Program-made: the position numbers and the translations under genes
The notes under the pieces: generated by a model
Databases searched by the model: none
What the model saw: only the letters and a program-made list of their open reading frames with translations
Told to the model about the DNA's origin: nothing
Origin: Deinococcus betulae
Lineage (GTDB): Bacteria > Deinococcota > Deinococci > Deinococcales > Deinococcaceae
DNA length: 64,000 nt
Direction of reading: 5' to 3'
NCBI RefSeq assembly: GCF_020166395.1
Contig: NZ_JAIQXU010000015.1
Location: 55,840 to 119,839, forward strand
In this document: one piece after another, positions 39,438 through 45,848 of the stretch
Position numbering within the stretch: the first letter of the stretch is position 1
Layout: each line of letters opens with the position of its first letter

Positions 39438-39581
39438 ATGCCCGCAGACCGGGCCGAAGGCGCAGGGTTACCTGTCAACGTCCCCTACGCCGCTCACTTG
39501 CCCGGTCTGCCTGCACCTCATCAGCGCTTGAATACGCCTGAGATTTGCTCAGAACCCGCCCGTTCAATTCTGGTTAGGTGA
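39438..39581 (+). CDS. Possible leaderless small ORF, 47 aa
   Basis: A 47-codon frame starting at an ATG 7 nt after TACACT and ending 11 nt before the canonical Y RNA. The translation (MPADRAEGAGLPVNVPYAAH at the start) resembles nothing I know and codon use gives no clear support. The alternative is that this stretch is simply the 5' part of the Y RNA primary transcript. Listed because the promoter spacing matches that of real leaderless genes exactly. Confidence 0.3.
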   Translation: MPADRAEGAGLPVNVPYAAHLPGLPAPHQRLNTPEICSEPARSILVR

Positions 39582-39592
39582 ACCATTTCTCT

Positions 39593-39659
39593 GGGTGGGC
39601 CGAAGGTCGTGAGTTCTCCCTTTCCAGGAAATCCCCTCACGGCTCTGCCTTGTCCACCC
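39593..39659 (+). ncRNA. Y RNA, canonical form
   Basis: The ends pair as in animal and Deinococcus Y RNAs: GGGTGGGCCGAAGG at the 5' end (39593-39606) with CCTTGTCCACCC at the 3' end (39648-39659). The conserved GGCCGAAGG/CCTTG block, where Ro60 binds, lies in the stem. An inner stem CGTGAG/CTCACG (39608-39613 and 39635-39641) closes a pyrimidine-rich loop. It lies 1.08 kb upstream of rsr on the same strand. Y RNA gates access to the Rsr ring and tethers it to polynucleotide phosphorylase in D. radiodurans. The true transcript ends may extend beyond these coordinates. Confidence 0.85.
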
Positions 39660-39660
39660 C

Positions 39661-39762
39661 CTATCACGCAGGTTTCTTCTAGTCAGCAAGATGCCCGGCA
39701 ACCGCCGGGAGACGGCGGTGTAATTCCGACCACCCTGCTCCACGGGACTTCACGTCCCTTTT
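39661..39762 (+). promoter_or_regulatory. SAM-riboswitch-like fold with terminator
   Basis: The motifs GGCAACC (39697-39703) and GGTG-TAATTCC (39717-39727), joined by a CCGCC/GGCGG hairpin (39702-39706 and 39714-39718), are the conserved P3/junction part of SAM-I riboswitches. GCAGG (39668-39672) pairs with CCTGC (39734-39738) as a P1-like stem, and TCTT/AAGA forms a small P2. The kink-turn GAGGGA segment is missing and the usual C in GGTGC is absent, so it may be degenerate or a variant. GGGAC-TTCAC-GTCCC-TTTT at 39744-39762 would be the expression platform. No methionine or SAM gene is downstream, only the RNA array and rsr. Confidence 0.45.
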
Positions 39763-39835
39763 GCACACCCTTGCCCAGTCTGTGGGCCGAAGCACAAGGG
39801 TTCTCTTCCCGACCGCTCCGGCCCCCACGAGGTCT
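39763..39835 (+). ncRNA. Y-RNA-like module 2
   Basis: CCTTGCCC (39769-39776) and GGGCCGAAG (39784-39792) form the Ro-binding core, but in the reverse order to the canonical Y RNA, that is, as a hairpin with the conserved strands permuted. CCCTTG/CAAGGG pairing is an alternative. The following GGGTTCTCTTCCC resembles a degenerate T arm. No complete tRNA-like body can be drawn, so ends are approximate. Confidence 0.5.
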
Positions 39836-39841
39836 CCCTAT

Positions 39842-39919
39842 GCTCCGGTATCCCAACTTGGTAGAGGACCACGGCTCAGAACCGTGTCAGTGCTGGTTCA
39901 AATCCAGCTCGGAGCACCA
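39842..39919 (+). tRNA. tRNA-Leu(CAG)-like RNA with short variable loop
   Basis: A full cloverleaf. The acceptor is GCTCCGG/TCGGAGC (last pair G-U) with discriminator A and encoded CCA. The 3-bp D stem is TCC/GGA with a TTGG-containing loop. The anticodon stem CACGG/CCGTG has loop CTCAGAA (anticodon CAG at 39877-39879), and the T arm is GCTGG-TTCAAAT-CCAGC. The variable region is only 5 nt, whereas bacterial tRNA-Leu has a long variable arm. It may be a translation-competent oddity or a tRNA mimic of the Rsr system. It sits in the Y RNA array. Confidence 0.7.
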
Positions 39920-39942
39920 GCCCCTCGCAGGGCAGCGCCTGA

Positions 39943-40033
39943 TGGGTATCACGGCCCCGCAGCTTTCCACACCCCGTTTGGGCCGCAGCTTGAGGATGAG
40001 TGGTGTTCCTGGTCGGAATCCAGATACCCAACC
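39943..40033 (+). ncRNA. tRNA/Y-like RNA with 8-bp acceptor
   Basis: TGGGTATC (39943-39950) pairs perfectly with GATACCCA (40023-40030) and is followed by ACC, like the ends of the neighbouring tRNA-like RNAs. A T-arm-like hairpin CTGG-TCGGAAT-CCAG precedes the 3' arm. Inside, CGGCCC (39952-39957) pairs with GGGCCG (39980-39985), giving a Y-like GGGCCG element, but no D arm or anticodon arm is recognisable. It may be a diverged member of the Y RNA family. Confidence 0.45.
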
Positions 40034-40149
40034 TGCCAGCCGGAGACGAAAGTTTCGTTCCCCACAGTCAGGTAGCGTAGATCATTCGCCGCGCAGAGTT
40101 GGCAATGTTTTGCCTTCAGGTCAGTCTAGATCCACCCATTCTTGAACAT
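40034..40149. other. Spacer inside the RNA array
   Basis: About 115 nt with two small hairpins, ACGAAA/TTTCGT near 40047-40059 and GGCAA/TTGCC near 40101-40114. No RNA gene is assignable; it could hold a promoter for the next RNA (TCTAGAT near 40125), but no convincing -35 is visible. Confidence 0.35.
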
Positions 40150-40277
40150 GCAGCGGGTATCTCAGTTGGCAGAGCCATTGGCACCAGCTTTCACACCTAT
40201 TTGTCCACCTCTGGGCCGCTGTGAAAGGTTACCTCTTCATCAATAGGTCGCGGGTTCGACTCCCGCCCCGCTGCACC
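40150..40277 (+). ncRNA. tRNA-like Y RNA with a His-type acceptor
   Basis: Acceptor CAGCGGG/CCCGCTG with an extra G-1:C73 pair as in tRNA-His, then ACC. There is a D arm with TTGG, an anticodon-type stem ATTGG/TCAAT, a variable loop AGGTC and a T arm GCGGG-TTCGACT-CCCGC. In place of a 7-nt anticodon loop there are 58 nt (40182-40239) forming CTTTCACA/TGTGAAAG (40188-40195 and 40220-40227). Inside that is TTGTCC ... GGGCCG, a diverged Ro-binding core. So tRNA body and Y module are combined in one RNA. No usable anticodon can be read. Confidence 0.65.
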
Positions 40278-40298
40278 CCTTCTTCGCAACATCACCGT

Positions 40299-40444
40299 GG
40301 GGACGGTGGTGGAACTGGTAGACACGAACGTTTGCTTCCTCTGGGAAGCTTTGCCTTGGCACCACCTTGCCCGTTTTCCGGGCCGACCGCGAAGGCTTAT
40401 AGGGAACATTTTCCTGCGGGTTCAAATCCTGCCCGTCCCCAACC
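40299..40444 (+). ncRNA. tRNA-like Y RNA of class II (Leu type)
   Basis: Acceptor GGGGACGG/CCGTCCCC (8 bp), D arm GTG-GAACTGGTAGA-CAC exactly like tRNA-Leu, a long variable arm AGGGAA/TTTCCT (40401-40406 and 40410-40415) and T arm GCGGG-TTCAAAT-CCTGC. The anticodon arm is replaced by two hairpins. The first is GCTTCC/GGAAGC (40334-40339 and 40344-40349). The second is a Y module bounded by GCCTT/AAGGC, holding CCTTGCCC (40365-40372) and GGGCCGA (40380-40386). Seven T follow the 3' end, which may act as a terminator. Not a functional tRNA as it stands. Confidence 0.65.
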
Positions 40445-40453
40445 CCTTTTTTT

Positions 40454-40575
40454 GGAACGGTAGCTCAGTGGGTAGAGCACTTGCCAGCGCCGCACCTTGC
40501 CCTCTAGGGCCGATGGCACCTGGCTTATCGACTGTTAATCGAGAGGTCGTGGGTTCGACTCCCACCCGTTCCACC
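40454..40575 (+). ncRNA. tRNA-Asn gene interrupted by a Y RNA module
   Basis: All parts of tRNA-Asn(GTT) are present: acceptor GGAACGG/CCGTTCC with A73, D arm GCTC-AGTGGGTA-GAGC, anticodon loop CTGTTAA (anticodon GTT 40534-40536), variable AGGTC and T arm GTGGG-TTCGACT-CCCAC. The 5' strand of the anticodon stem is CT (40480-40481) plus CGA (40529-40531), split by 47 nt (40482-40528); joined, CTCGA pairs perfectly with TCGAG. The insert folds as GCCAG/CTGGC enclosing CCTTGCCC (40495-40502) and GGGCCGATGG (40507-40516), the Ro-binding core. It is either a Y RNA with tRNA mimicry or a tRNA with a removable insert. Confidence 0.7.
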
Positions 40576-40581
40576 TCACAT

Positions 40582-40656
40582 GAACCGGTGGCTCAGATGG
40601 CAGAGCGGCTGATTAAAGCTCAGCAGGCGTAGGTTCGATTCCTGCCCGGTTCACCA
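40582..40656 (+). tRNA. tRNA-like RNA with anticodon AAA
   Basis: A regular uninterrupted cloverleaf: acceptor GAACCGG/CCGGTTC with A73 and encoded CCA, D arm GCTC-AGATGGCA-GAGC, anticodon stem GCTGA/TCAGC with loop TTAAAGC, variable AGGC, T arm GTAGG-TTCGATT-CCTGC. The loop reads anticodon AAA (40615-40617), which would be Phe with A34, a form bacteria normally avoid. It may therefore be a non-translating mimic, possibly the parent of the Y-containing forms. It lies 83 nt before rsr. Confidence 0.65.
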
Positions 40657-40738
40657 CCCAGGCGATGAGCGCCGGGTTCGCCGCTGGCGCATATCCAGCA
40701 CCCATCTCCCCTGCCCCCACGAAGGAGGGCCGATTCCC

Positions 40739-42346
40739 ATGAAGAACCTGCTGAACGCGATCACCCCTGCCCGCCGCCCCCAGACTGAACAACTTGACCC
40801 GCGCCAGGTGAAGAACAACGCTGGTGGGTTCGTTTACGGCCTGAGCGACGAGGCCCGGCTGACGCGCTTTCTGATCCTGGGAACAGAGGGAGGCACCTTC
40901 TACACTGCAGAACGGGCCCACACCGTTCAGGCTACTGAGTTCGTGAAGACCTTCGTGCAGGTGGACGCTGCGGCGGCCCTGCGCGTGACGTTAGACGTGG
41001 TACGCGCTGGCCGGGCGCCCAAGACAGACCCTGCACTACTGGTGCTGGCGCTGATCGCCAAGACGGCACCGGGCGCTGCCGACCGCCAAGCCGCCTGGGC
41101 CGCGCTGCCCGAGGTCGCCCGCACCGGCACTATGCTGCTGCACTTTCTGGCGTTTGCGGACGCTCTGGGCGGTTGGGGCCGTCTGACCCGCCGGGGCGTG
41201 GCGAACGTTTACGAGACCGCCGATGTGAGCAAGCTGGCCCTGTGGGCGGTGAAGTACAAGAGCCGCGACGGCTGGAGCCAGCGCGACGCCCTGCGCAAGA
41301 GCCACCCCAAGACAGTGGATGCCGAGCGCAACGCGGTGCTGAAGTTCATGGCCGGCGGCGCGCTGCCCGAGCTGGGCGCCGATGTGAGTGCGCCCGCCCT
41401 GCGCGTGATTGAAGGCCACCTGCTGGCGGCCAGTGCCACGACCGACCGGGCCGCCGCCACACTGATGCAAGGCTACAGCCTACCCATTGAAGCGGTGCCT
41501 ACACATCTGCGCGGCGCCGAGGTCTACCGCGCGGCGATGCAGACCAACGGCCTGACCTGGCTGCTGCGCAACCTCGGCAACCTGGGCCGCGTGGGCGTCC
41601 TGACAGTGAATGACCGTGACACCGTGCAGAGTGTGGTCGAGCTTCTGACCAACCTCGAAGCTCTAAAACGCGGGCGCATTCACCCGCTGGATGTGTTGAA
41701 GGCCCGTCTGGTCTACGCCCAGGGACGCGGCGTGAAAGGCAAGGGCGAATGGCTGCCGGTGCCGAGCGTGGTGGACGCACTGGAAGACGCCTTTCACCGG
41801 GCCTTCGGCAATGTGCAGGCGGCGGGCACACAGCACCTGCTGGCACTGGATGTCTCGGGGTCCATGACCTGCGGGCAGGTAGGCGGTGTCCCTGGCCTAA
41901 GCCCCAACATGGCCGCCGCCGCCATGAGCCTGGTGGCCCTGCGCACCGAGCCGAGCGCCCTGACGATGGGTTTTGCTGGGCAGTTCCGGCCCCTGAACAT
42001 CACGGCGCGCGACACGCTGGAAGCGGCCATGCGTAAGGCCCAGAGCGCCAGCTTTGGCCCCACTGACTGCGCCCAGCCCATGCTGTGGGCCGCCCAACAG
42101 AAGCTCCAGGTGGACACCTTCGTGGTCTACACCGACAACGAAACCTGGGCTGGAGCGGTTCACCCGACCGCCGCACTGGACCGCTACCGTCAGAAGATGG
42201 GCATCGGCGCGCGCCTGATCGTGGTCGGCCTGACCGCCACCGGGTTTACCATCGCGGACCCCAACCGCACCGACATGCTAGACGTGGTGGGCTTCGATTC
42301 GGCAGCGCCGGGCGTGATGGCGGACTTCGCGCGGGGAGCGTTGTAA
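40739..42346 (+). CDS. rsr: Rsr, Ro60/TROVE-domain RNA-binding protein
   Basis: A 535-aa ortholog of the Ro60 autoantigen. The HEAT-repeat TROVE ring covers residues about 1-360 (KNNAGGFVYGLSDEARLTRF, then LALWAVKYKSRDGWSQRDAL, the conserved region with KSHPKT). A C-terminal von Willebrand A domain has an intact MIDAS motif LALDVSGSMTCG and a distal DNETW. The ring binds misfolded RNA ends in its hole and Y RNA on its rim, and in D. radiodurans helps UV survival and rRNA turnover with exoribonucleases. AAGGAGG lies 10 nt before the ATG. All the Y and tRNA-like RNAs lie directly upstream on the same strand. Confidence 0.96.
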   Translation: MKNLLNAITPARRPQTEQLDPRQVKNNAGGFVYGLSDEARLTRFLILGTEGGTFYTAERAHTVQATEFVKTFVQVDAAAALRVTLDVVRAGRAPKTDPALLVLALIAKTAPGAADRQAAWAALPEVARTGTMLLHFLAFADALGGWGRLTRRGVANVYETADVSKLALWAVKYKSRDGWSQRDALRKSHPKTVDAERNAVLKFMAGGALPELGADVSAPALRVIEGHLLAASATTDRAAATLMQGYSLPIEAVPTHLRGAEVYRAAMQTNGLTWLLRNLGNLGRVGVLTVNDRDTVQSVVELLTNLEALKRGRIHPLDVLKARLVYAQGRGVKGKGEWLPVPSVVDALEDAFHRAFGNVQAAGTQHLLALDVSGSMTCGQVGGVPGLSPNMAAAAMSLVALRTEPSALTMGFAGQFRPLNITARDTLEAAMRKAQSASFGPTDCAQPMLWAAQQKLQVDTFVVYTDNETWAGAVHPTAALDRYRQKMGIGARLIVVGLTATGFTIADPNRTDMLDVVGFDSAAPGVMADFARGAL

Positions 42347-42365
42347 GGCGCAGAGCGGCCAGAGC

Positions 42366-42407
42366 AAAAGGCCGATGGCCGGGGCATGAAAGCCCCGGCC
42401 ACCTTTT
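42366..42407. terminator. Bidirectional terminator, rsr / 5'-nucleotidase
   Basis: TGGCCGGGGC (42376-42385) pairs with GCCCCGGCCA (42392-42401), flanked by AAAAGG on the left and CCTTTT on the right, so a U-tract is available in both directions. Confidence 0.9.
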
Positions 42408-42421
42408 GTGTTCTTGCCGGA

Positions 42422-44191
42422 TTAGGGCAGAACGACGATGCGGCCCTTGACGGTGTTCGTCAGGCTGGGGCCTTTGAGCTTCAGGTAGTTGCTCAGCACG
42501 TCGGTGTCGGCCACGCCGGGCAACTGCACGACATTGGTCGCGCTCTTGAACGCCGCGAAGTTGTCGCCACCTGCCGCCAGGAAGTTATTCGTGGCAATGC
42601 GGTAGGTGCCGGTGGCGCTGATGGCGGTGCCGTTGAGTTTGATGCTGGCAATGTCGATCTTGCTGCCGGCCGCAGCGCTCTGGCTGTAGCTGTAGGTAAA
42701 GCCTTCAGACACTTGCAGCAGCTTTACATTAGGCGCCACGTTGCCACCCGAGAACTGCTGCTCCAGCAGCTCGTCAAGCTGAGCGCCGGTGAGGGTCAGG
42801 ACAGTAGTGGTATTACCGAACGGGTTGACAGCGAACACGTCCCCGAAGTTGACCGCATTGCCCGGCTTGACCTGAAGGGCGTCGGGCAGGTCGGCACGGA
42901 TACCGCCAGGATTCATGATGCCGATCACGGCGCCCTGACCTTTACCGGTTTCCAGCAGCGCGTCAGCAATCACGTCGCCCAGGGCTGACTCGGTGTTACG
43001 GGCGTTGGCAATGCCGCGCTGAATCTGGGGCGAGCCAAGGCGCGCAATCTCGACGCTGCTGATCGCAGCCACTTTGCTCTTGGCCGTGGTCACAATCTGC
43101 GTCTGTGCGAAGTCAAGCTCGTTGGCGGCCTTACGGGCGTCGTAGTTCACGACGAGGTTCTGGGCCTTGACGGTCATCACCTTGTGATTGGCTTTGTCCA
43201 AGGTCAGGTCCAGGCGCTGCAGGAGGTGCCCGTACTGCTCGCCCTGAATGACGATGCGGTCTTTGCCTGCGGGGTCAGGCACCAGGCAGTTGTAGCCCTG
43301 GTGGCTGTGCCCACTGATGATCGCCGTCACAGCTGGGTCAACGCGCTTGGCAATGTCCACAATCGCACTGCCAGTGTTCAGGACTTTACAGCCGACCGTC
43401 GCGTAGGTGACGTCCTTGTTGATTTCGGCACCCTTGTCATCCTTGCGAACAATCTCGCCGCCTTCGTGAATCAGCATGATGATGGCGTCCACGTTCTGGC
43501 TCTTCAGCTCGGGGATGACAGCGTTTACAGCGTCGGCTTCGTCGCTGAATGTCAGCGTGCTCACGCCTTCGGGGCTCACAATAGTCGGCGTGGTCTTGGT
43601 GACAGCCCCCACGAACGCAATCTTGGCACCGCCCACGTTCTGCACCACGTAAGGGGCGAAGGGGCGGCCCGTCTTGCCGGATGACGCATTGTACTGCACG
43701 TTGGCGCCAATCCACTTGAAGCTCGCGCCTTTGTAGTTGGGGTCAAACTTACAGGCCTTGCCCTTATCATTGCTGTCACAGCCACCGTTTTGCATCCGCA
43801 GCAGTTCGGTCAGGCCCTGGTCGAACTCATGGTTGCCCAGCGCGCTCACCGACATGCCCAGGGCGCTGAGGGCGTACACCGCCGGCTCGTCGCGCAGCAG
43901 ACCCGAGGTAATGGGGCTGGCGCCAATCAGGTCGCCGCCGCCCACAAACACTGTGTTGGGGTTGGCTTTGCGCGCCGCCGTCAGTTCAGCGCCGATGGCT
44001 TCCGTGCCGCCCGCGCTAATAGGCTTCTCTGCTCCAACTGGTGTAAAACCGGTCGGTTCCAGGTTGCCGTGAAAATCGTTCAGGCCCAGCACCGTCACAT
44101 TCACCGGGTCGGGCGTCAGGGTGGTCGGGGTCGTCGTACAGGCGCTCAGGCCCAGGGCCACAGTCAACAGCAGCAGAGGCGTTTTTCTCAT
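42422..44191 (-). CDS. Secreted 5'-nucleotidase / cyclic phosphodiesterase lipoprotein
   Basis: A 589-aa UshA/YfkN-type enzyme. A lipoprotein signal ([18 protein letters not shown]) is followed by a calcineurin-like domain: [38 protein letters not shown] and [11 protein letters not shown], all metal ligands in place. The C-terminal 5'-nucleotidase domain has [29 protein letters not shown] and [16 protein letters not shown]. It would hydrolyse nucleotides outside the cytoplasm. It is convergent with rsr and shares its terminator. A TACAAT -10 box lies 11 nt before the start on the minus strand. Confidence 0.95.
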   Translation of the reverse strand: MRKTPLLLLTVALGLSACTTTPTTLTPDPVNVTVLGLNDFHGNLEPTGFTPVGAEKPISAGGTEAIGAELTAARKANPNTVFVGGGDLIGASPITSGLLRDEPAVYALSALGMSVSALGNHEFDQGLTELLRMQNGGCDSNDKGKACKFDPNYKGASFKWIGANVQYNASSGKTGRPFAPYVVQNVGGAKIAFVGAVTKTTPTIVSPEGVSTLTFSDEADAVNAVIPELKSQNVDAIIMLIHEGGEIVRKDDKGAEINKDVTYATVGCKVLNTGSAIVDIAKRVDPAVTAIISGHSHQGYNCLVPDPAGKDRIVIQGEQYGHLLQRLDLTLDKANHKVMTVKAQNLVVNYDARKAANELDFAQTQIVTTAKSKVAAISSVEIARLGSPQIQRGIANARNTESALGDVIADALLETGKGQGAVIGIMNPGGIRADLPDALQVKPGNAVNFGDVFAVNPFGNTTTVLTLTGAQLDELLEQQFSGGNVAPNVKLLQVSEGFTYSYSQSAAAGSKIDIASIKLNGTAISATGTYRIATNNFLAAGGDNFAAFKSATNVVQLPGVADTDVLSNYLKLKGPSLTNTVKGRIVVLP

Positions 44192-44287
44192 AAGAGGCTT
44201 TCATTGTACTCAGTTCTAAAAAGGCGGGATGAGTGTCAGGGCTGGTCTGCCAGGTTCCCCTAATGGGGGCTTTGCTAGCCTCGGGCC

Positions 44288-45562
44288 ATGCTTGACCCCC
44301 ATCAATTGCCGTTTAGCGCCGCTGTCCACCCGCAGGCCCGACCCGCACAGCACTTGACCTGGGACTCGCGCGAGGCCGGGCCAGACACCGCGTTCGTGGC
44401 CCTGCCCGGCGAGCGGATGCACGGCAACACGTTCATAGATCAGGCGCAGGCGGCAGGTGCACCGTTCATCCTGACCGACCTGGACGTGCCGGGGGCCGTG
44501 CGGGTGCCTGACGCCCAGGCGGCCCTGTTCGCCTGGGCACGCGCCGAGCGGGCGCACGCGCCGCTGGTCGTGGGCATCACCGGCAGCGCTGGTAAAACCA
44601 CTGCCAAGAGTTACGCGGCGGCGGCCCTGGAGGCCCTGTTCATGCCGGTGTATAACACCATGCCCGCCATCGCCTGCTTTCTGATTGAGCACAGCCGCGC
44701 CGGGCGCCCGCTGGTGGTCGAGATGGGCATTGACCGCCCCGGCGAGATGGCCGAATTGATGGCCCTCGTGCGGCCTGACGTGGGCGTGGTGACGACCATC
44801 GGCCCAGCGCACCTGGAACAGTTGGGCAGCGTGGAGAACATCGCGCGCGAGAAGGGTGAGATTCTGGCCGGCACGCGCGGCCTGGTTGGAGCGCAGGCGG
44901 CGGCCTCTTATCCCGGCGCGCAGAGCTACGGCTTTGGCGACGTCACCTTTAGGGGAGAGAACCTCAGGATCACGCCGGAGGGCGCGCGCTTTACCTTTGC
45001 CGGGGTGCCAGTCTTTCTGCCTCATGGGGCGCCGGTGCAGGCCGAGGCCGCCGTGCTGGCGCTGGTGCTGGCCCGTGAATCGGGCGTGGCGCTGCCCGAC
45101 GCAGCAGCCCGGCTGCGGGGCGTGCAGGTGCCCGGCGGGCGCTACCGGGTGCATCCGGGGCGCTTTACCGTGATTGACGATGCTTACAACGCCTCGCCCG
45201 TGGCGGTCCAGGCGGCCCTGGACGCTTTGCAGGCCCTGCCGGGGCGGCGAATCAGCGTGCTGGGCCGCATGCTGGAACTAGGCCCGACCGAGCGCGAACT
45301 GCACGCCGAAGTCGGCCAGGCGGCGCGGCAGAAGGCAGACGTGACCTACGGCGTAGGGGCGTTCGCCGCCGAGCTGGGCGAACGGGCCTTTGCCACAGTG
45401 CCCGAGCTGCTCGCCGCCCTCCTGGCGGACCTTCGGGACGGCGACACCGTGCTGGTTAAGGCCAGCCGCGGCATTTCCTGGACGCCAGAGCGCCGCGCTC
45501 AGGAAGGAGTGGGGTTGGACGTGGTGGTGCAGGCTTTGCTGCAAGCACGAGGCGACGCCTGA
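44288..45562 (+). CDS. murF: UDP-N-acetylmuramoyl-tripeptide--D-alanyl-D-alanine ligase
   Basis: A 424-aa Mur ligase that adds D-Ala-D-Ala to the peptidoglycan precursor. The N-terminal substrate domain has WDSREAGPDTAFVALPGERMHG. The ATP site is GITGSAGKTTAKSY, the carbamylated-lysine region follows in VVEMGIDRPGEMAEL with the GPAHLEQLGS histidine, and the C-domain carries IDDAYNASPVAVQAAL and VLVKASRGISW. The ATG at 44288 lies 6 nt after TAGCCT. The gene stands alone, followed by repeat-B copy 4. Confidence 0.94.
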   Translation: MLDPHQLPFSAAVHPQARPAQHLTWDSREAGPDTAFVALPGERMHGNTFIDQAQAAGAPFILTDLDVPGAVRVPDAQAALFAWARAERAHAPLVVGITGSAGKTTAKSYAAAALEALFMPVYNTMPAIACFLIEHSRAGRPLVVEMGIDRPGEMAELMALVRPDVGVVTTIGPAHLEQLGSVENIAREKGEILAGTRGLVGAQAAASYPGAQSYGFGDVTFRGENLRITPEGARFTFAGVPVFLPHGAPVQAEAAVLALVLARESGVALPDAAARLRGVQVPGGRYRVHPGRFTVIDDAYNASPVAVQAALDALQALPGRRISVLGRMLELGPTERELHAEVGQAARQKADVTYGVGAFAAELGERAFATVPELLAALLADLRDGDTVLVKASRGISWTPERRAQEGVGLDVVVQALLQARGDA

Positions 45563-45706
45563 CAGCGGCGGCCAGTTCTACCTTAGCTCTAAGGACGCCG
45601 CTCGATTCTACTTTCGCCACTGCCTCTTGTAGAGACTTACTTCGTTCGCCTCAGCATGGTTGAGGCCCATAGCCTTTAACGAATCTGAGTTGTTCTGTGA
45701 GATGCA
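45561..45706. repeat. Dispersed repeat family B, copy 4 (degenerate)
   Basis: Begins GACAGCGGCGGCCAGTTC and keeps CTTTCGCC, GAGACTTACTTCGTTCGCC and CTCAGCATGGTTGAG of copy 3, ending CTGTGAGATGCAC. Its hairpin arms are decayed (inner GAGGGG/CCCCTC lost; right arm of hairpin 2 damaged). Confidence 0.7.
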
Positions 45707-45848
45707 CTTCCAAAGAGAGGGCGTTGCGGGTGTCCTCACACCATCTCAAACCCCTGCGCCGCCCACGCACTGTGCTGATACCAATGGGCTCATCAGCGCC
45801 CGTCCCGACATTCATGCCCCTCAGCGGTCCGGGACAGACAATGCAGCC

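Noticed and set aside
39609..40145. An open frame of about 178 codons through the Y RNA region
   Set aside because: It crosses the Y RNA, the SAM-like element and a tRNA cloverleaf and has no start signal; RNA structure explains the region better.
40150..40575. Group I introns in tRNA genes
   Set aside because: The inserts are only about 47-60 nt and contain the Ro-binding core; group I introns are several hundred nt with P/Q/R/S core elements, which are absent.
39593..40656. Phage-derived tRNA array
   Set aside because: Short-variable-loop tRNAs and tRNA clusters occur in phages, but no phage genes, integrase or attachment repeats are found nearby and the neighbours are core genes.
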